DNA of 64,000 nt from Caryophanales bacterium UBA4682 (GTDB taxonomy: Bacteria; Bacillota_I; Bacilli_A; RFN20; CAG-288). Shown here one piece after another: positions 16,599 through 24,244 of this stretch. The translations under genes were made by a program, and so were the position numbers. Each line of letters opens with the position of its first letter. Position 1 is the stretch's first letter. The stretch spans positions 1 through 64,000 of the forward strand of contig DHKY01000003.1 in assembly GCA_002404995.1 (NCBI GenBank). Reading direction: 5' to 3'. The notes under the pieces were generated by a model that worked only from the letters and a program-made list of their open reading frames with translations, searched no databases and had not been told where the DNA came from.

Positions 16599-17099
16599 TT
16601 ACTTGGCCTCCTTATTTTTCAGAGTGACAAAGACATGCGACCAACGTTTGATCAAGCCGGAAGCAGAACCCTTTGCGCGGGGAAGCCTGCGTTTCAGTTT
16701 GACAGCATCATTAGCAGTAATGCTAGCGATGTAGAGAGAAGAAGCATCCATCTTGAAGTTGTTGACAGCGTTTGCCTCAGCAGACTGGATGAGCTTCTTG
16801 ATGTCATGAGCGCACCTCTTCGGGCAGTTGTCTAAGATGGCATAGGCAGTGGCAAGATCTTTGCCGCGGACAAGGTCAATAACAAGACGAACCTTACGCG
16901 GAGTAACACCGTAGTTGATAAGCTTAGCGGAAGCTTCGGTAGCCTTCGGGGCCTCCTTGACTTCTTCTTTCTTCTCTTCGACGGCTTCTTTCTTGACTGC
17001 TTTCTTGGCCTTAGTAGCCTTAGCTGCTTTCTTCGGAGCAGCCTTCTTGCTAGCCGAAGCTTCTTCGGCAGTTACAGTTTTCTTTTCTTCAGTAGCCAT
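16599..17099 (-). CDS. rplV: 50S ribosomal protein L22
   Basis: 166 aa versus about 113. An N-terminal extension of about 55 residues, almost entirely Lys/Ala/Glu, precedes the normal core (NYGVTPRKVRLVIDLVRGKD, RRLPRAKGSASGLIKRWSHV). The core lines the exit tunnel. The C-terminal codons for NKEAK also encode the SD of rpsC. Confidence 0.96.
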   Translation of the reverse strand: MATEEKKTVTAEEASASKKAAPKKAAKATKAKKAVKKEAVEEKKEEVKEAPKATEASAKLINYGVTPRKVRLVIDLVRGKDLATAYAILDNCPKRCAHDIKKLIQSAEANAVNNFKMDASSLYIASITANDAVKLKRRLPRAKGSASGLIKRWSHVFVTLKNKEAK

Positions 17100-17110
17100 G
17101 ATGGATCTCC

Positions 17111-17404
17111 TTACTTGGCGCCCTTCGTCGTGGCATCGGCGTCATCGCCAGAACGATGATGAGTGAAGGTACGGGTGAAGACGAATTCGCCTAACTTATG
17201 ACCGACCCTATCTTCAGTGATATAGACCGGAACAAACGCACGACCGTTGTGGACGGAAAGAGTATGTCCGATGAAATCCGGGAAGATGGCGGAACGGCGA
17301 GACCAGGTCTTGATGACCTCTTTCTTGCCGGCTTTATTCTGCTCCTGAATCTTCTTGAGGAGCTTAGGATCGCAATACGGTCCTTTCTTTAAACTACGAG
17401 ACAT
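17111..17404 (-). CDS. rpsS: 30S ribosomal protein S19
   Basis: 97 aa, normal. MSRSLKKGPYCDPKLLKKI, TWSRRSAIFPDFIGHTLSVHNGR and HKLGEFVFTRTFTHHRS are the family signatures. Head protein of the small subunit. Confidence 0.98.
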   Translation of the reverse strand: MSRSLKKGPYCDPKLLKKIQEQNKAGKKEVIKTWSRRSAIFPDFIGHTLSVHNGRAFVPVYITEDRVGHKLGEFVFTRTFTHHRSGDDADATTKGAK

Positions 17405-17423
17405 GATGAATCACTCCTCCTAT

Positions 17424-18254
17424 TTACTTGCCATTGCGGCGACGGACAATCAGACGATTGCTCGGTTTCTTCTTAGCACGGGTCTTGACACCCCTTAAGC
17501 GACGGCCCCACGGAGAACGCGGTGCATCGTAGCCGACAGGGCACTTACCCTCACCACCACCATGTGGATGGTCGTTCGGGTTCCTTGCAGAACCACGGAC
17601 AGTCGGACGTTCGCCAAGCCAGCGAGTACGGCCGGCCTTGCCAAGACTAACAAGGTTGAAGTCTTCGTTGCCGACCATGCCGATAGTAGCACGACAGGTA
17701 GACCTGAACTTGCGGACTTCGCCAGAAGCAAGACGTAAAGTTACATATTTTCCTTCACGGCCTAAGATCTGAGCGCCAGTACCGGCAGCACGGCAGACCT
17801 GTCCGCCTTTGCCAGGTTCAAGCTCGACGTTGTGAACCCTGAGACCTTCGGGGATATTTCCGAGTTCCCTGCAGTTTCCAACTTCGATTTCGCCGGCTTT
17901 TCCATCGGTAACGATGGCGCCGACAGTTAAGCCCTTCGGACAGATGATATAACGCTTCTTTCCGTCTTCGTTCTGGATGAGAGCGATACGGCAGTTGCGG
18001 TTCGGATCGTATTCGATTCCTAAGACAGTAGCTTTGACTTCGCCGTTACGTTTGAAATCGACAAGACGATACCTGCGTTTGTTTCCACCGCCGATGTGAC
18101 GGCAGGTAATGTAACCCTGATTGTTGCGTCCACCAGTTTTCTTTAACGGGCGGAGTAAAGCTTTTTCAGGAGTCTGTTTGGTGATGTCCTTCGTGGAAAG
18201 GGTAGATAAGTTACGCCTTCCAGGAGTCACCGGATGATATGATTTGATTGCCAT
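17424..18254 (-). CDS. rplB: 50S ribosomal protein L2
   Basis: 276 aa, normal. Needed for subunit joining and peptidyl transfer. Signatures: SYHPVTPGRRNLS, GGRNNQGYITCRHIGGGNKRRYR (in parts), and the catalytic-region GSARNPNDHPHGGGEGKCPVG with the conserved histidines. Confidence 0.98.
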   Translation of the reverse strand: MAIKSYHPVTPGRRNLSTLSTKDITKQTPEKALLRPLKKTGGRNNQGYITCRHIGGGNKRRYRLVDFKRNGEVKATVLGIEYDPNRNCRIALIQNEDGKKRYIICPKGLTVGAIVTDGKAGEIEVGNCRELGNIPEGLRVHNVELEPGKGGQVCRAAGTGAQILGREGKYVTLRLASGEVRKFRSTCRATIGMVGNEDFNLVSLGKAGRTRWLGERPTVRGSARNPNDHPHGGGEGKCPVGYDAPRSPWGRRLRGVKTRAKKKPSNRLIVRRRNGK

Positions 18255-18279
18255 AGTAATCTCCTATAACTTGCTTTCC

Positions 18280-18672
18280 TTACTTAGCATCGGCTTCGTT
18301 AGCCTGCTGTTCTTCGTTGGCAACGGCAGCAGTGATCTTTCCTAAATCAAAGGAAGAATCGAAGCGGACGATGGCTTTCTTATACTGCGGAAGGAAACCC
18401 TCAAAGCGTCCGACCCGGCGGATCTTACGCTGAACGTTCCTAGTGTTGACACTCTTGACCTTTGCGGAGAAGATTGCCTGAATAGCAGCCTTGATTTCAA
18501 GCTTTGTGGCTTTCTTGTCGACTGCGAAGACAAGAGCATTTTCTTCGGCCTGGAGACGCTGAGTCTCTTCGGTAACAATCCTATGTTTGATAATAGAATA
18601 GTCTTTAACGATGGCCGGACGGGTTGCGTAGGCCGGAACTTCGGCCTCAACGGCTTTCTTTTCTTCTGCCAT
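18280..18672 (-). CDS. rplW: 50S ribosomal protein L23
   Basis: 130 aa versus about 95. Docking site for trigger factor and SRP at the tunnel exit. The core is moderately conserved (VDKKATKLEIKAAIQAIF, VKSVNTRNVQRKIRR). The added N terminus (MAEEKKAVEAEVPAY) and a C-terminal Glu/Ala tail ending ADAK account for the extra length. Shares a base with the rplD stop (TAATG). Confidence 0.96.
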   Translation of the reverse strand: MAEEKKAVEAEVPAYATRPAIVKDYSIIKHRIVTEETQRLQAEENALVFAVDKKATKLEIKAAIQAIFSAKVKSVNTRNVQRKIRRVGRFEGFLPQYKKAIVRFDSSFDLGKITAAVANEEQQANEADAK

Positions 18673-19325
18673 TATTTAGCTTCCTCCTCATGTTCATCTT
18701 CTAAGGGAGCCGGAATGGCATCCTTGACGAAGATAACCTTGTTAGCATTAAGGACGTCATAGACCGAGACATTGTCGGCGAAGACGGCTTTGACATTGGC
18801 AAGGTTGGCGCTGGCACGGAGCAGGTTGACATCGTCATCTGCTAAGACCAGTAAGTTCTTCTTGCTATCAGCATTGATAGCCTTCAGGGCTAAGGCGAAT
18901 TCCTTCGTCTTGCTGGACGGACATTTCTCGCCGGTTAAGACAATGATGTTTCCGCCCTGTGCCTTCTGGGTGAGAACCGAAGTGAAGGCAAGATAGTGTT
19001 CCTTCTTGTTCCTCTTAAGGTCATGATTTTGCTGACCATTCGGAGCAAAGACAACACCACCATGACGCCAAACCGGAGAGTTAGTGGTTCCGGCACGGGC
19101 ACGACCTGTACCCTTCTGACGCCACGGTTTGCGGTTGGAACCATGGACAATATCACGGGTTAAGGTGTGAGCAGTATCGACACGGCGTGCAGCTAAATCA
19201 ACACGGACAGCACGCTGAACGGAATATTCATTGATTTCCGTATTGAAGAGGTCTGCGGGAAGGACGACTTCTCCGACCTTCTTGCCCGTATAATCGAGGA
19301 CCGGGCTTTTGATTTCGTTAGCCAT
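18672..19325 (-). CDS. rplD: 50S ribosomal protein L4
   Basis: 217 aa. Its long loop (RPWRQKGTGRARAGT-type: KPWRQKGTGRARAGTTNSPVW) reaches into the exit tunnel. The C terminus has an acidic EDEHEEEAK tail, part of which (GAGGAGG) serves as the SD of rplW. In other bacteria L4 can repress its own operon; whether it binds the leader here is not known. Confidence 0.97.
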   Translation of the reverse strand: MANEIKSPVLDYTGKKVGEVVLPADLFNTEINEYSVQRAVRVDLAARRVDTAHTLTRDIVHGSNRKPWRQKGTGRARAGTTNSPVWRHGGVVFAPNGQQNHDLKRNKKEHYLAFTSVLTQKAQGGNIIVLTGEKCPSSKTKEFALALKAINADSKKNLLVLADDDVNLLRASANLANVKAVFADNVSVYDVLNANKVIFVKDAIPAPLEDEHEEEAK

Positions 19326-19344
19326 TTATAATCTCCTCCACGCT

Positions 19345-20136
19345 TTACTTCTTCATCCTAGCCTTGGAGTTCTTCCTCGGGTTGAGTTTCTTCTTCGGCG
19401 TCTTAGCCTCAATCTCAGCTAAACGTTTTGCCTCAGCAGCCTCAAGCTCGGCGATAGACTCTTTGGTGTAGTCGACAACCGGGGTAAGATCCGGCTTCTT
19501 GACGTTGTTGCGGATGGCAGAACGGATTTTGATAATCGAGAGTTTCTGACCAGCAACAGAGCCTTTGATAAGGATGCAGTTCTTATCAGGATAAACAGCG
19601 ACAATCGGAAGATCCAGAACTGTACGGACCTTCGGTCCCCAGTGGCCAGACCTCTTTTTGCCAGCATGGACACGGTTGTTGCAGCGTCCGTTGGTAGCTA
19701 AGGAGCCAATCTGACGATGGTAGCCAGAGCCATGGCCCTTAGGACCGATGGTGCCGTGATACCGTTTAATGGTGCCAACGTAACCATGACCTTTGCTTAA
19801 GCCAGTGACATCGACCCTGTCGCCAGCCTGGAAGAGAGAGCAATCTAAGGAAGCACCGACTTCATACTTTCCGTAGATTTCATCGCCTTCGAGTTCACGG
19901 ACGACATACTTCGGAGCGGTATTTGCCTTTTTAGCAATTCCGAGTTCGCATTTGTTAGCCCGTTTTTCTTTTTTGTCTTCATAACCGACCTGAAGTGCCT
20001 CATATCCGTCTTTTTCTTTGGTCTTGACCTGCAAGACGACGTTGGGGAGCACTTCGACAACAGTAACCGGATAATGGGAACCGTCTTCAGCGAAGACAGA
20101 GGTCATTCCGATTTTGCGTCCGATAATGGATTTCAT
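19345..20136 (-). CDS. rplC: 50S ribosomal protein L3
   Basis: 263 aa versus about 209. Core: MKSIIGRKIGMTSVF, GHGYVGTIKRYHGTIGPKGHGSGYHR, KRSGHWGPKVRTVLDLPIVAV. A C-terminal extension of about 50 residues is rich in Lys/Glu/Ala and ends RKNSKARMKK. It is the second gene of the operon. Confidence 0.97.
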   Translation of the reverse strand: MKSIIGRKIGMTSVFAEDGSHYPVTVVEVLPNVVLQVKTKEKDGYEALQVGYEDKKEKRANKCELGIAKKANTAPKYVVRELEGDEIYGKYEVGASLDCSLFQAGDRVDVTGLSKGHGYVGTIKRYHGTIGPKGHGSGYHRQIGSLATNGRCNNRVHAGKKRSGHWGPKVRTVLDLPIVAVYPDKNCILIKGSVAGQKLSIIKIRSAIRNNVKKPDLTPVVDYTKESIAELEAAEAKRLAEIEAKTPKKKLNPRKNSKARMKK

Positions 20137-20154
20137 AAACTGTGCCTAACCTCC

Positions 20155-20466
20155 TTACAGCTTGATTTCAACATCGACACCAGCAGGAAGGTCGAGATTC
20201 TTAAGAATGTCGATGGTCTGCTTTGTCGGCTGGTTGATATCAATCAAACGTTTGTGCGTCCGGATTTCGAACTGTTCGCGGGAATCCTTATCCGTGAACG
20301 GAGAACGCAGAATAGTGAAGACTTTCTTTTCTGTAGGAAGCGGTATAGGTCCGACAACCTGTGCGCCAGTCTTCTTAGCGGCTTCGACGATCTTCTTGAC
20401 CGCCTCGTCTAAGGTCTTGTGATCATAGCCTTTAAGACGAACTCTGATGGATTTTGTTTCTGCCAT
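20155..20466 (-). CDS. rpsJ: 30S ribosomal protein S10
   Basis: 103 aa, normal. First gene of the ribosomal operon. RVRLKGYDHKTLDEAVKKIVEAAKKTGA, GPIPLPTEKKVFTILRSPF and KDSREQFEIRTHKRLIDI are diagnostic (S10/NusE). Strong SD AAAGGAGG 7-8 nt upstream of the ATG. Confidence 0.98.
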   Translation of the reverse strand: MAETKSIRVRLKGYDHKTLDEAVKKIVEAAKKTGAQVVGPIPLPTEKKVFTILRSPFTDKDSREQFEIRTHKRLIDINQPTKQTIDILKNLDLPAGVDVEIKL

Positions 20467-20595
20467 TTGTTAACCTCCTTTACCCAAGATCTGTGTATGG
20501 GCATCCGTTCGGTATGAATAACCTGAAGCGTTGACAACCGCTGTCGGCGTTTCAGCAACTTCACACGTCAATACGGGCTGAAATGGCATTCAGCG
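20467..20595 (-). promoter_or_regulatory. Structured leader of the ribosomal operon
   Basis: About 130 nt of untranslated RNA lie between the predicted start and rpsJ. Four short segments can pair in turn on the minus strand. They are GCTGAA (20589-20594), TTTCAGC (20577-20583), GCTGAAA (20550-20556) and CTTCAG (20523-20528): 1 with 2, 2 with 3, 3 with 4. The last hairpin encloses a GACA/TGTC stem. This suggests alternative folds, possibly a ribosomal-protein-binding leader. No terminator U-tract is present. The remainder of the 307-bp gap (20631-20773) is AT-rich and holds the promoter region of the plus-strand gene. Confidence 0.5.
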
Positions 20596-20601
20596 TGAAT
20601 A

Positions 20602-20630
20602 ATTCTACTCTTGCAAGGCAGTATAGTCAA
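20602..20630 (-). promoter_or_regulatory. Main promoter of the S10-spc-alpha operon
   Basis: TTGACT, 17-bp spacer, TAGAAT on the minus strand, a near-consensus promoter. The predicted start is near 20595. It drives the 29-gene block down to the terminator at 5247-5277; no internal terminator was seen. Confidence 0.85.
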
Positions 20631-20758
20631 CAGAAATTTGATAATTTTTTTCTTTTTCGGAATTTATATATATATTATTCAGTTCGCGCGCGAGAAATAT
20701 TGACAACTCCGAATGGCGTTTCCAATACAATTTTCATTTCCTTTTTCTTAATTTCCAA

Positions 20759-20764
20759 TATACT
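20759..20764 (+). promoter_or_regulatory. -10 element of a likely leaderless mRNA
   Basis: TATACT ends exactly 9 nt before the ATG at 20774, and the intervening bases (AAAGATGCT) hold no SD. No good -35 is seen at 17 bp. An alternative promoter upstream (TTGACA at about 20699) lacks a well-spaced -10. Confidence 0.45.
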
Positions 20765-20773
20765 AAAGATGCT

Positions 20774-21868
20774 ATGAAACTGAATTTAACTCCAGAAATT
20801 GTAGATTATCTCAACGCCCTTATTGATCAGAAAAATCTGAATAGGGCTGCTTCCGAGCTTTTGAACGACTTTCTTAACAATCATTTCGATGATGTAGATG
20901 AGGAACTTTTAAAGCTCTCGGGCAAGGACGAAGAAGGAGAAAAGACAGCATTTAAAAACGCGTTCTTTTCTGTCCTGGATGAAGAGGAAGCTGAATGTAA
21001 AGAAAGGATTGATTCTTGCAAGCTTGGTTCTTTTGACTTGCTCGATGAAAACGAATTTAAGAACAACCCTTACTATAAACATGTGTCCTTCCGTCCGAAA
21101 AGGGTTAAGAATTATAGGTTGACCTATAACCACTTTTCACCCTATGAAGCTTTTGTCTATGACGAAAGGAAAGGGGATGAAAAGAAAGACTATAGTGAAG
21201 TTACACCAATCGGATACTTCCATAACGAATTCACCTATCCGGTTTTGAGGAAAGGAGATGTCATTTGGAGGAGTATCATTCCCCACGAGATCAACACCAG
21301 GAAAAAAGCGATTGATGAAGCAGAAGGAGAAGTCGTCACTTTCGGGTTAGGTCTTGGCTACTATGCTTATAGGACCTCCATAAAGGAAAGCGTCAGCAAA
21401 GTGACAATCATCGAAAAAGAGAAAGACATTATCAACCTTTTTAATAGCGAACTGCTGCCTTCATTCTCCGAAAAAGAGAAAATCGAAATTATCAAAGACG
21501 ATTGCTTCGCTTATCTCAAAAAGAGGAACAAAGCTCCGTCTCTTGTGTTTGTAGATATCTACCACCAGGCTGAAGACGCTCTTCCGATTTATCTGAAAAG
21601 GAAACCAATGGAAAAGTATCATCCTGGGGTGAAATTCCTTTACTGGATTGAGAAAGACATCATTACTCTTCTCCGTCGCTATGTTCTTACCATCTTAGAG
21701 GAAGCAAGCATCGGATATACCCTGAAGGACTATGAAAACCCATCGAACGAAGAAGAGAGAATACTCCTCACCCTCCGAAAGAAAAGGGAGCCGATGGAAT
21801 TTGAAAAAAAGAACCAGCTTCAGGAACTCCTATCCGAAAAAGGGCTTAAAGAACTGGCGTCTCTCTAG
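20774..21868 (+). CDS. SAM-dependent methyltransferase-like protein (Rossmann fold)
   Basis: 364 aa. The N-terminal 90 residues are acidic and helical and match nothing recognised. From about residue 175 a class I Rossmann core appears. VVTFGLGLGYYAYR is the glycine-rich SAM loop, VTIIEKEKDIINLF the acidic end of strand 2, IIKDDCFAYL and LVFVDIYHQAEDALP the following strands. The layout resembles spermidine-synthase-like proteins. No substrate can be named. It stands alone with a terminator at 21874-21906, convergent with the MscS gene. Confidence 0.6.
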   Translation: MKLNLTPEIVDYLNALIDQKNLNRAASELLNDFLNNHFDDVDEELLKLSGKDEEGEKTAFKNAFFSVLDEEEAECKERIDSCKLGSFDLLDENEFKNNPYYKHVSFRPKRVKNYRLTYNHFSPYEAFVYDERKGDEKKDYSEVTPIGYFHNEFTYPVLRKGDVIWRSIIPHEINTRKKAIDEAEGEVVTFGLGLGYYAYRTSIKESVSKVTIIEKEKDIINLFNSELLPSFSEKEKIEIIKDDCFAYLKKRNKAPSLVFVDIYHQAEDALPIYLKRKPMEKYHPGVKFLYWIEKDIITLLRRYVLTILEEASIGYTLKDYENPSNEEERILLTLRKKREPMEFEKKNQLQELLSEKGLKELASL

Positions 21869-21873
21869 CAAGT

Positions 21874-21906
21874 AAAAAAGGACGAGGCCTTCGCCTCGTC
21901 TTTTTT
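21874..21906. terminator. Bidirectional terminator between the methyltransferase-like gene and mscS
   Basis: 8-bp stem GACGAGGC/GCCTCGTC (21881-21900) with CTTC loop, six A on the left and six T on the right. It overlaps the mscS stop codon (21905-21907) on the minus strand. Confidence 0.9.
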
Positions 21907-22924
21907 ATTTCTGTCCCAAATTATCCGCTTCCTTATTGTCTATCGTTGATTCGTTCTTCTTTTGACCCCAGTGCGGATCCTGATAGTTTTCAAGAACGAA
22001 ACGACGGAACGGAATCTGAATGTTCTCCTCGCGGAAAGCAAGAAGCACTTTTTCCCGGAATTGAAGGTAGACGTCCCAATAATCTTTGTTTTCAATGTAA
22101 GCACGAACAGAGAAATTGATGTAATATTCGGCTAGGTCGGTAAGATAAACACTCGGCTTCGGATCTTTGAGGACACGTTCATCCTTAGCAAGAATATCCA
22201 AGATGACTTTCTTGCACTTCTCGGTATCCGTATCATAATCTACTCCGATATCAACAACCCTGCGACGGACAGGATTGCGGGAATAATTTGTAATAACCCC
22301 CTTCCTAAGCTGATCGTTAGGAATGACAACGTGCTGTCCGTTGACAGTATCCAAGGTCGTCGCCATGACCCCAACGGAAGTGACTGTGCCTTCTGCAGTT
22401 GCATCGCCTTGTACTTGAATATAATCCCCGGTACGGAAGTGCTTTGATTTCAATAGGATGATTCCAGATGCACAAGCAGAAATAATATTCTGCAAGGATA
22501 AGCCAATAGCAACTGTTCCAGCCGAAAGAATCTGTGCTAGGGAACTGACATCGACTTTTAGAATGCGCAAAACAACAAATGCAAGGATGAGATTCAGTGC
22601 AACATTAACAAGAGTGATAGTAAAGGAACGGACCGAAACATCGATTCCCCTCTTGTTCTTTGCTCCCGTGGCTGCCTTGATGAGACGAATAATCAGCTTA
22701 ATAAGATAATGACAGACAATGAGAACAGAAACCGCTAGTATAAGACGGGTGATCCTATTCCTGCCAGATTCGTCCTTGTTCCAGAACCAATTACCGATTT
22801 CCTGACAGCTTGATTTCAGGAAATTCACAAACACATCCCATCCACCCGAATCAGTCGGAGTTTCCCCGCCAGCACTAGTGTTTTCAATAGCCGAAACGGC
22901 TTCTAAGAAGAATAAATGTCCCAT
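21905..22924 (-). CDS. mscS: Small-conductance mechanosensitive channel (MscS family)
   Basis: 339 aa. Hydrophobic segments near residues 62-82 and 108-128 precede the pore helix TM3, AQILSAGTVAIGLSLQNIISA, with the alternating Ala/Gly pattern of MscS. The cytoplasmic beta domain follows (FRTGDYIQV, TTLDTVNGQHVVIPNDQL), then an alpha/beta C-terminal domain and a hydrophilic tail. Opens under membrane tension to release solutes. The ATG at 22924 lacks an SD (upstream bases CTTTTATCAT), so the mRNA leader may be very short. Confidence 0.92.
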   Translation of the reverse strand: MGHLFFLEAVSAIENTSAGGETPTDSGGWDVFVNFLKSSCQEIGNWFWNKDESGRNRITRLILAVSVLIVCHYLIKLIIRLIKAATGAKNKRGIDVSVRSFTITLVNVALNLILAFVVLRILKVDVSSLAQILSAGTVAIGLSLQNIISACASGIILLKSKHFRTGDYIQVQGDATAEGTVTSVGVMATTLDTVNGQHVVIPNDQLRKGVITNYSRNPVRRRVVDIGVDYDTDTEKCKKVILDILAKDERVLKDPKPSVYLTDLAEYYINFSVRAYIENKDYWDVYLQFREKVLLAFREENIQIPFRRFVLENYQDPHWGQKKNESTIDNKEADNLGQK

Positions 22925-23001
22925 ATGATAAAAGCTTTCTATTTATATTCTTGTCTATTTAAACACTTTTCTTAGTAGATAACAAACCCAAAACAAGAAA
23001 G

Positions 23002-23028
23002 AAAAAAGTGCCGGATATTTTCCGGCAC
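23002..23028 (-). terminator. Terminator after the diaminopentanoate-dehydrogenase-like gene
   Basis: 8-bp stem GTGCCGGA/TCCGGCAC (23008-23028) with 5-nt loop. On the minus strand it is followed by six T (23002-23007), 15 bp beyond the stop codon at 23043. Confidence 0.88.
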
Positions 23029-23042
23029 GTAAACGAGAAATA

Positions 23043-24065
23043 CTATTCAGTAATCAGCGGATAAGAAAGATAGTGAAGTTCTTCAAGCTGATCTGCAGTG
23101 ACATAGCCTGCAGGGGCTTCCAGCAAGGTAGGAATACGATTCACAACAGTCGCGCAGGTATGTTCAACGGTAGCTGGTTTAACAACATGGAATTCCGTAT
23201 TCGGTTCGCCGGTAATCTGCCAATCGCACCTATCGCCATCCTCCTTACCATATACTTTTCCAATCGTCTCTTCTTCAATCACCATGCCTTGATAGGTTTC
23301 GATTGTCACAACCGCTGACCTTCCGATGCAACGTCCGGCTTTGATTTCTTTTCCAAGCGTAGAAGAGTAGATATCATGATCAATGACATAGGGCACGTTC
23401 TTCTGAGATATCGATTTGATTGTCAGCCCGAGTTTATTCACAATTGCTTCAGCAGCATTCCAAGCATAGGAAGGAACGACTTCTGTTGGATGAGCAAGAG
23501 TTTTTTCGAATTCTTCTTTCGTAAGATTACATCCATGAGCCTTAGCTAAAGCAAGTCCGTATTCATCGACATTATATGAATAAGCGCCTTTGATTTTCGT
23601 AATGTTATGACAACCTGCAGCGGCAAGAGAAACCCTGTTGATCCAGAAAATGTCCTGCCTTCCGCTTCCGGTAACCGTGCATCCGTACTCTTTTGCAAGG
23701 CGATCCAGTTTATTTGTGAGTTGGGCACTTGTAGTCCAAGGATAGATGGCTTCTTCACAAGTGGTGATGACGTTGATACCCCGTTTCACGCATTTCTCAA
23801 CATGAGGATAAATATCACCTAAGAAGCTGAACAACGTGACGACTGCAACATCGGCATCGCATTCATCCAAGACTCTGTCTGCATCCTCTGAAATTAAGAC
23901 GCCAGTTTTAACTCCGAGTTCGGCATAATCTCCCACATCCACTCCTTGTAAAGCAGGATTGACATCAATGGCGCCTACAATTTCGGCTCCTTTTTCATGA
24001 AGGTAACGGAGTATATATTTCGACCTCTTACCACATCCGTACTGTACAACTCTGATTTTGCGCAT
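23043..24065 (-). CDS. 2,4-diaminopentanoate dehydrogenase-like oxidoreductase
   Basis: 340 aa. The N-terminal Rossmann domain begins IRVVQYGCGKRSKYILRYL, like the dihydrodipicolinate-reductase N-terminal domain and the Ord enzyme of clostridial ornithine fermentation, which oxidises 2,4-diaminopentanoate with NAD(P). The length and the long C-terminal domain (NAAEAIVNKLGLTI, AGRCIGRSAVV) also fit that family. None of the partner enzymes (OraS/OraE, OrtA/OrtB) is in the window, so the substrate is uncertain. It is a single-gene unit with an operator-like palindrome on its promoter, an SD (GGAGG) before ATG 24065, and its own terminator. Confidence 0.65.
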   Translation of the reverse strand: MRKIRVVQYGCGKRSKYILRYLHEKGAEIVGAIDVNPALQGVDVGDYAELGVKTGVLISEDADRVLDECDADVAVVTLFSFLGDIYPHVEKCVKRGINVITTCEEAIYPWTTSAQLTNKLDRLAKEYGCTVTGSGRQDIFWINRVSLAAAGCHNITKIKGAYSYNVDEYGLALAKAHGCNLTKEEFEKTLAHPTEVVPSYAWNAAEAIVNKLGLTIKSISQKNVPYVIDHDIYSSTLGKEIKAGRCIGRSAVVTIETYQGMVIEEETIGKVYGKEDGDRCDWQITGEPNTEFHVVKPATVEHTCATVVNRIPTLLEAPAGYVTADQLEELHYLSYPLITE

Positions 24066-24084
24066 AGTGAGTTCCTCCGAAGTG

Positions 24085-24114
24085 ATTGTAACCGATTACA
24101 TTTAATCAAATCAA
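24085..24114 (-). promoter_or_regulatory. Promoter with LacI-type operator
   Basis: Minus strand: TTGATT (24109-24114), 18-bp spacer, TACAAT (24085-24090). The near-palindrome TGTAAtcggTTACA covers 24087-24100, overlapping the -10. Its size, A/T-rich arms and central CG resemble sites of LacI-family repressors or CcpA-like regulators. The regulator gene is not in the window. Confidence 0.6.
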
Positions 24115-24244
24115 TATTTTTATAATCTTTTTTTGCATATGCAAGAGAAAAGGATTTTCTCTCGAATCTTTTACTACAAAAGACTTTCGAGTTCAAAAAA
24201 CTAATAAAATACTTTTCTATCTCCTGACAAGTAACACTTTATTT

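Noticed and set aside
5290..20466. Many long open frames opposite or out of frame with the ribosomal genes
   Set aside because: The ribosomal proteins are unmistakable, tightly packed and SD-led; the alternative frames lack family motifs and are shadows of the codon pattern.
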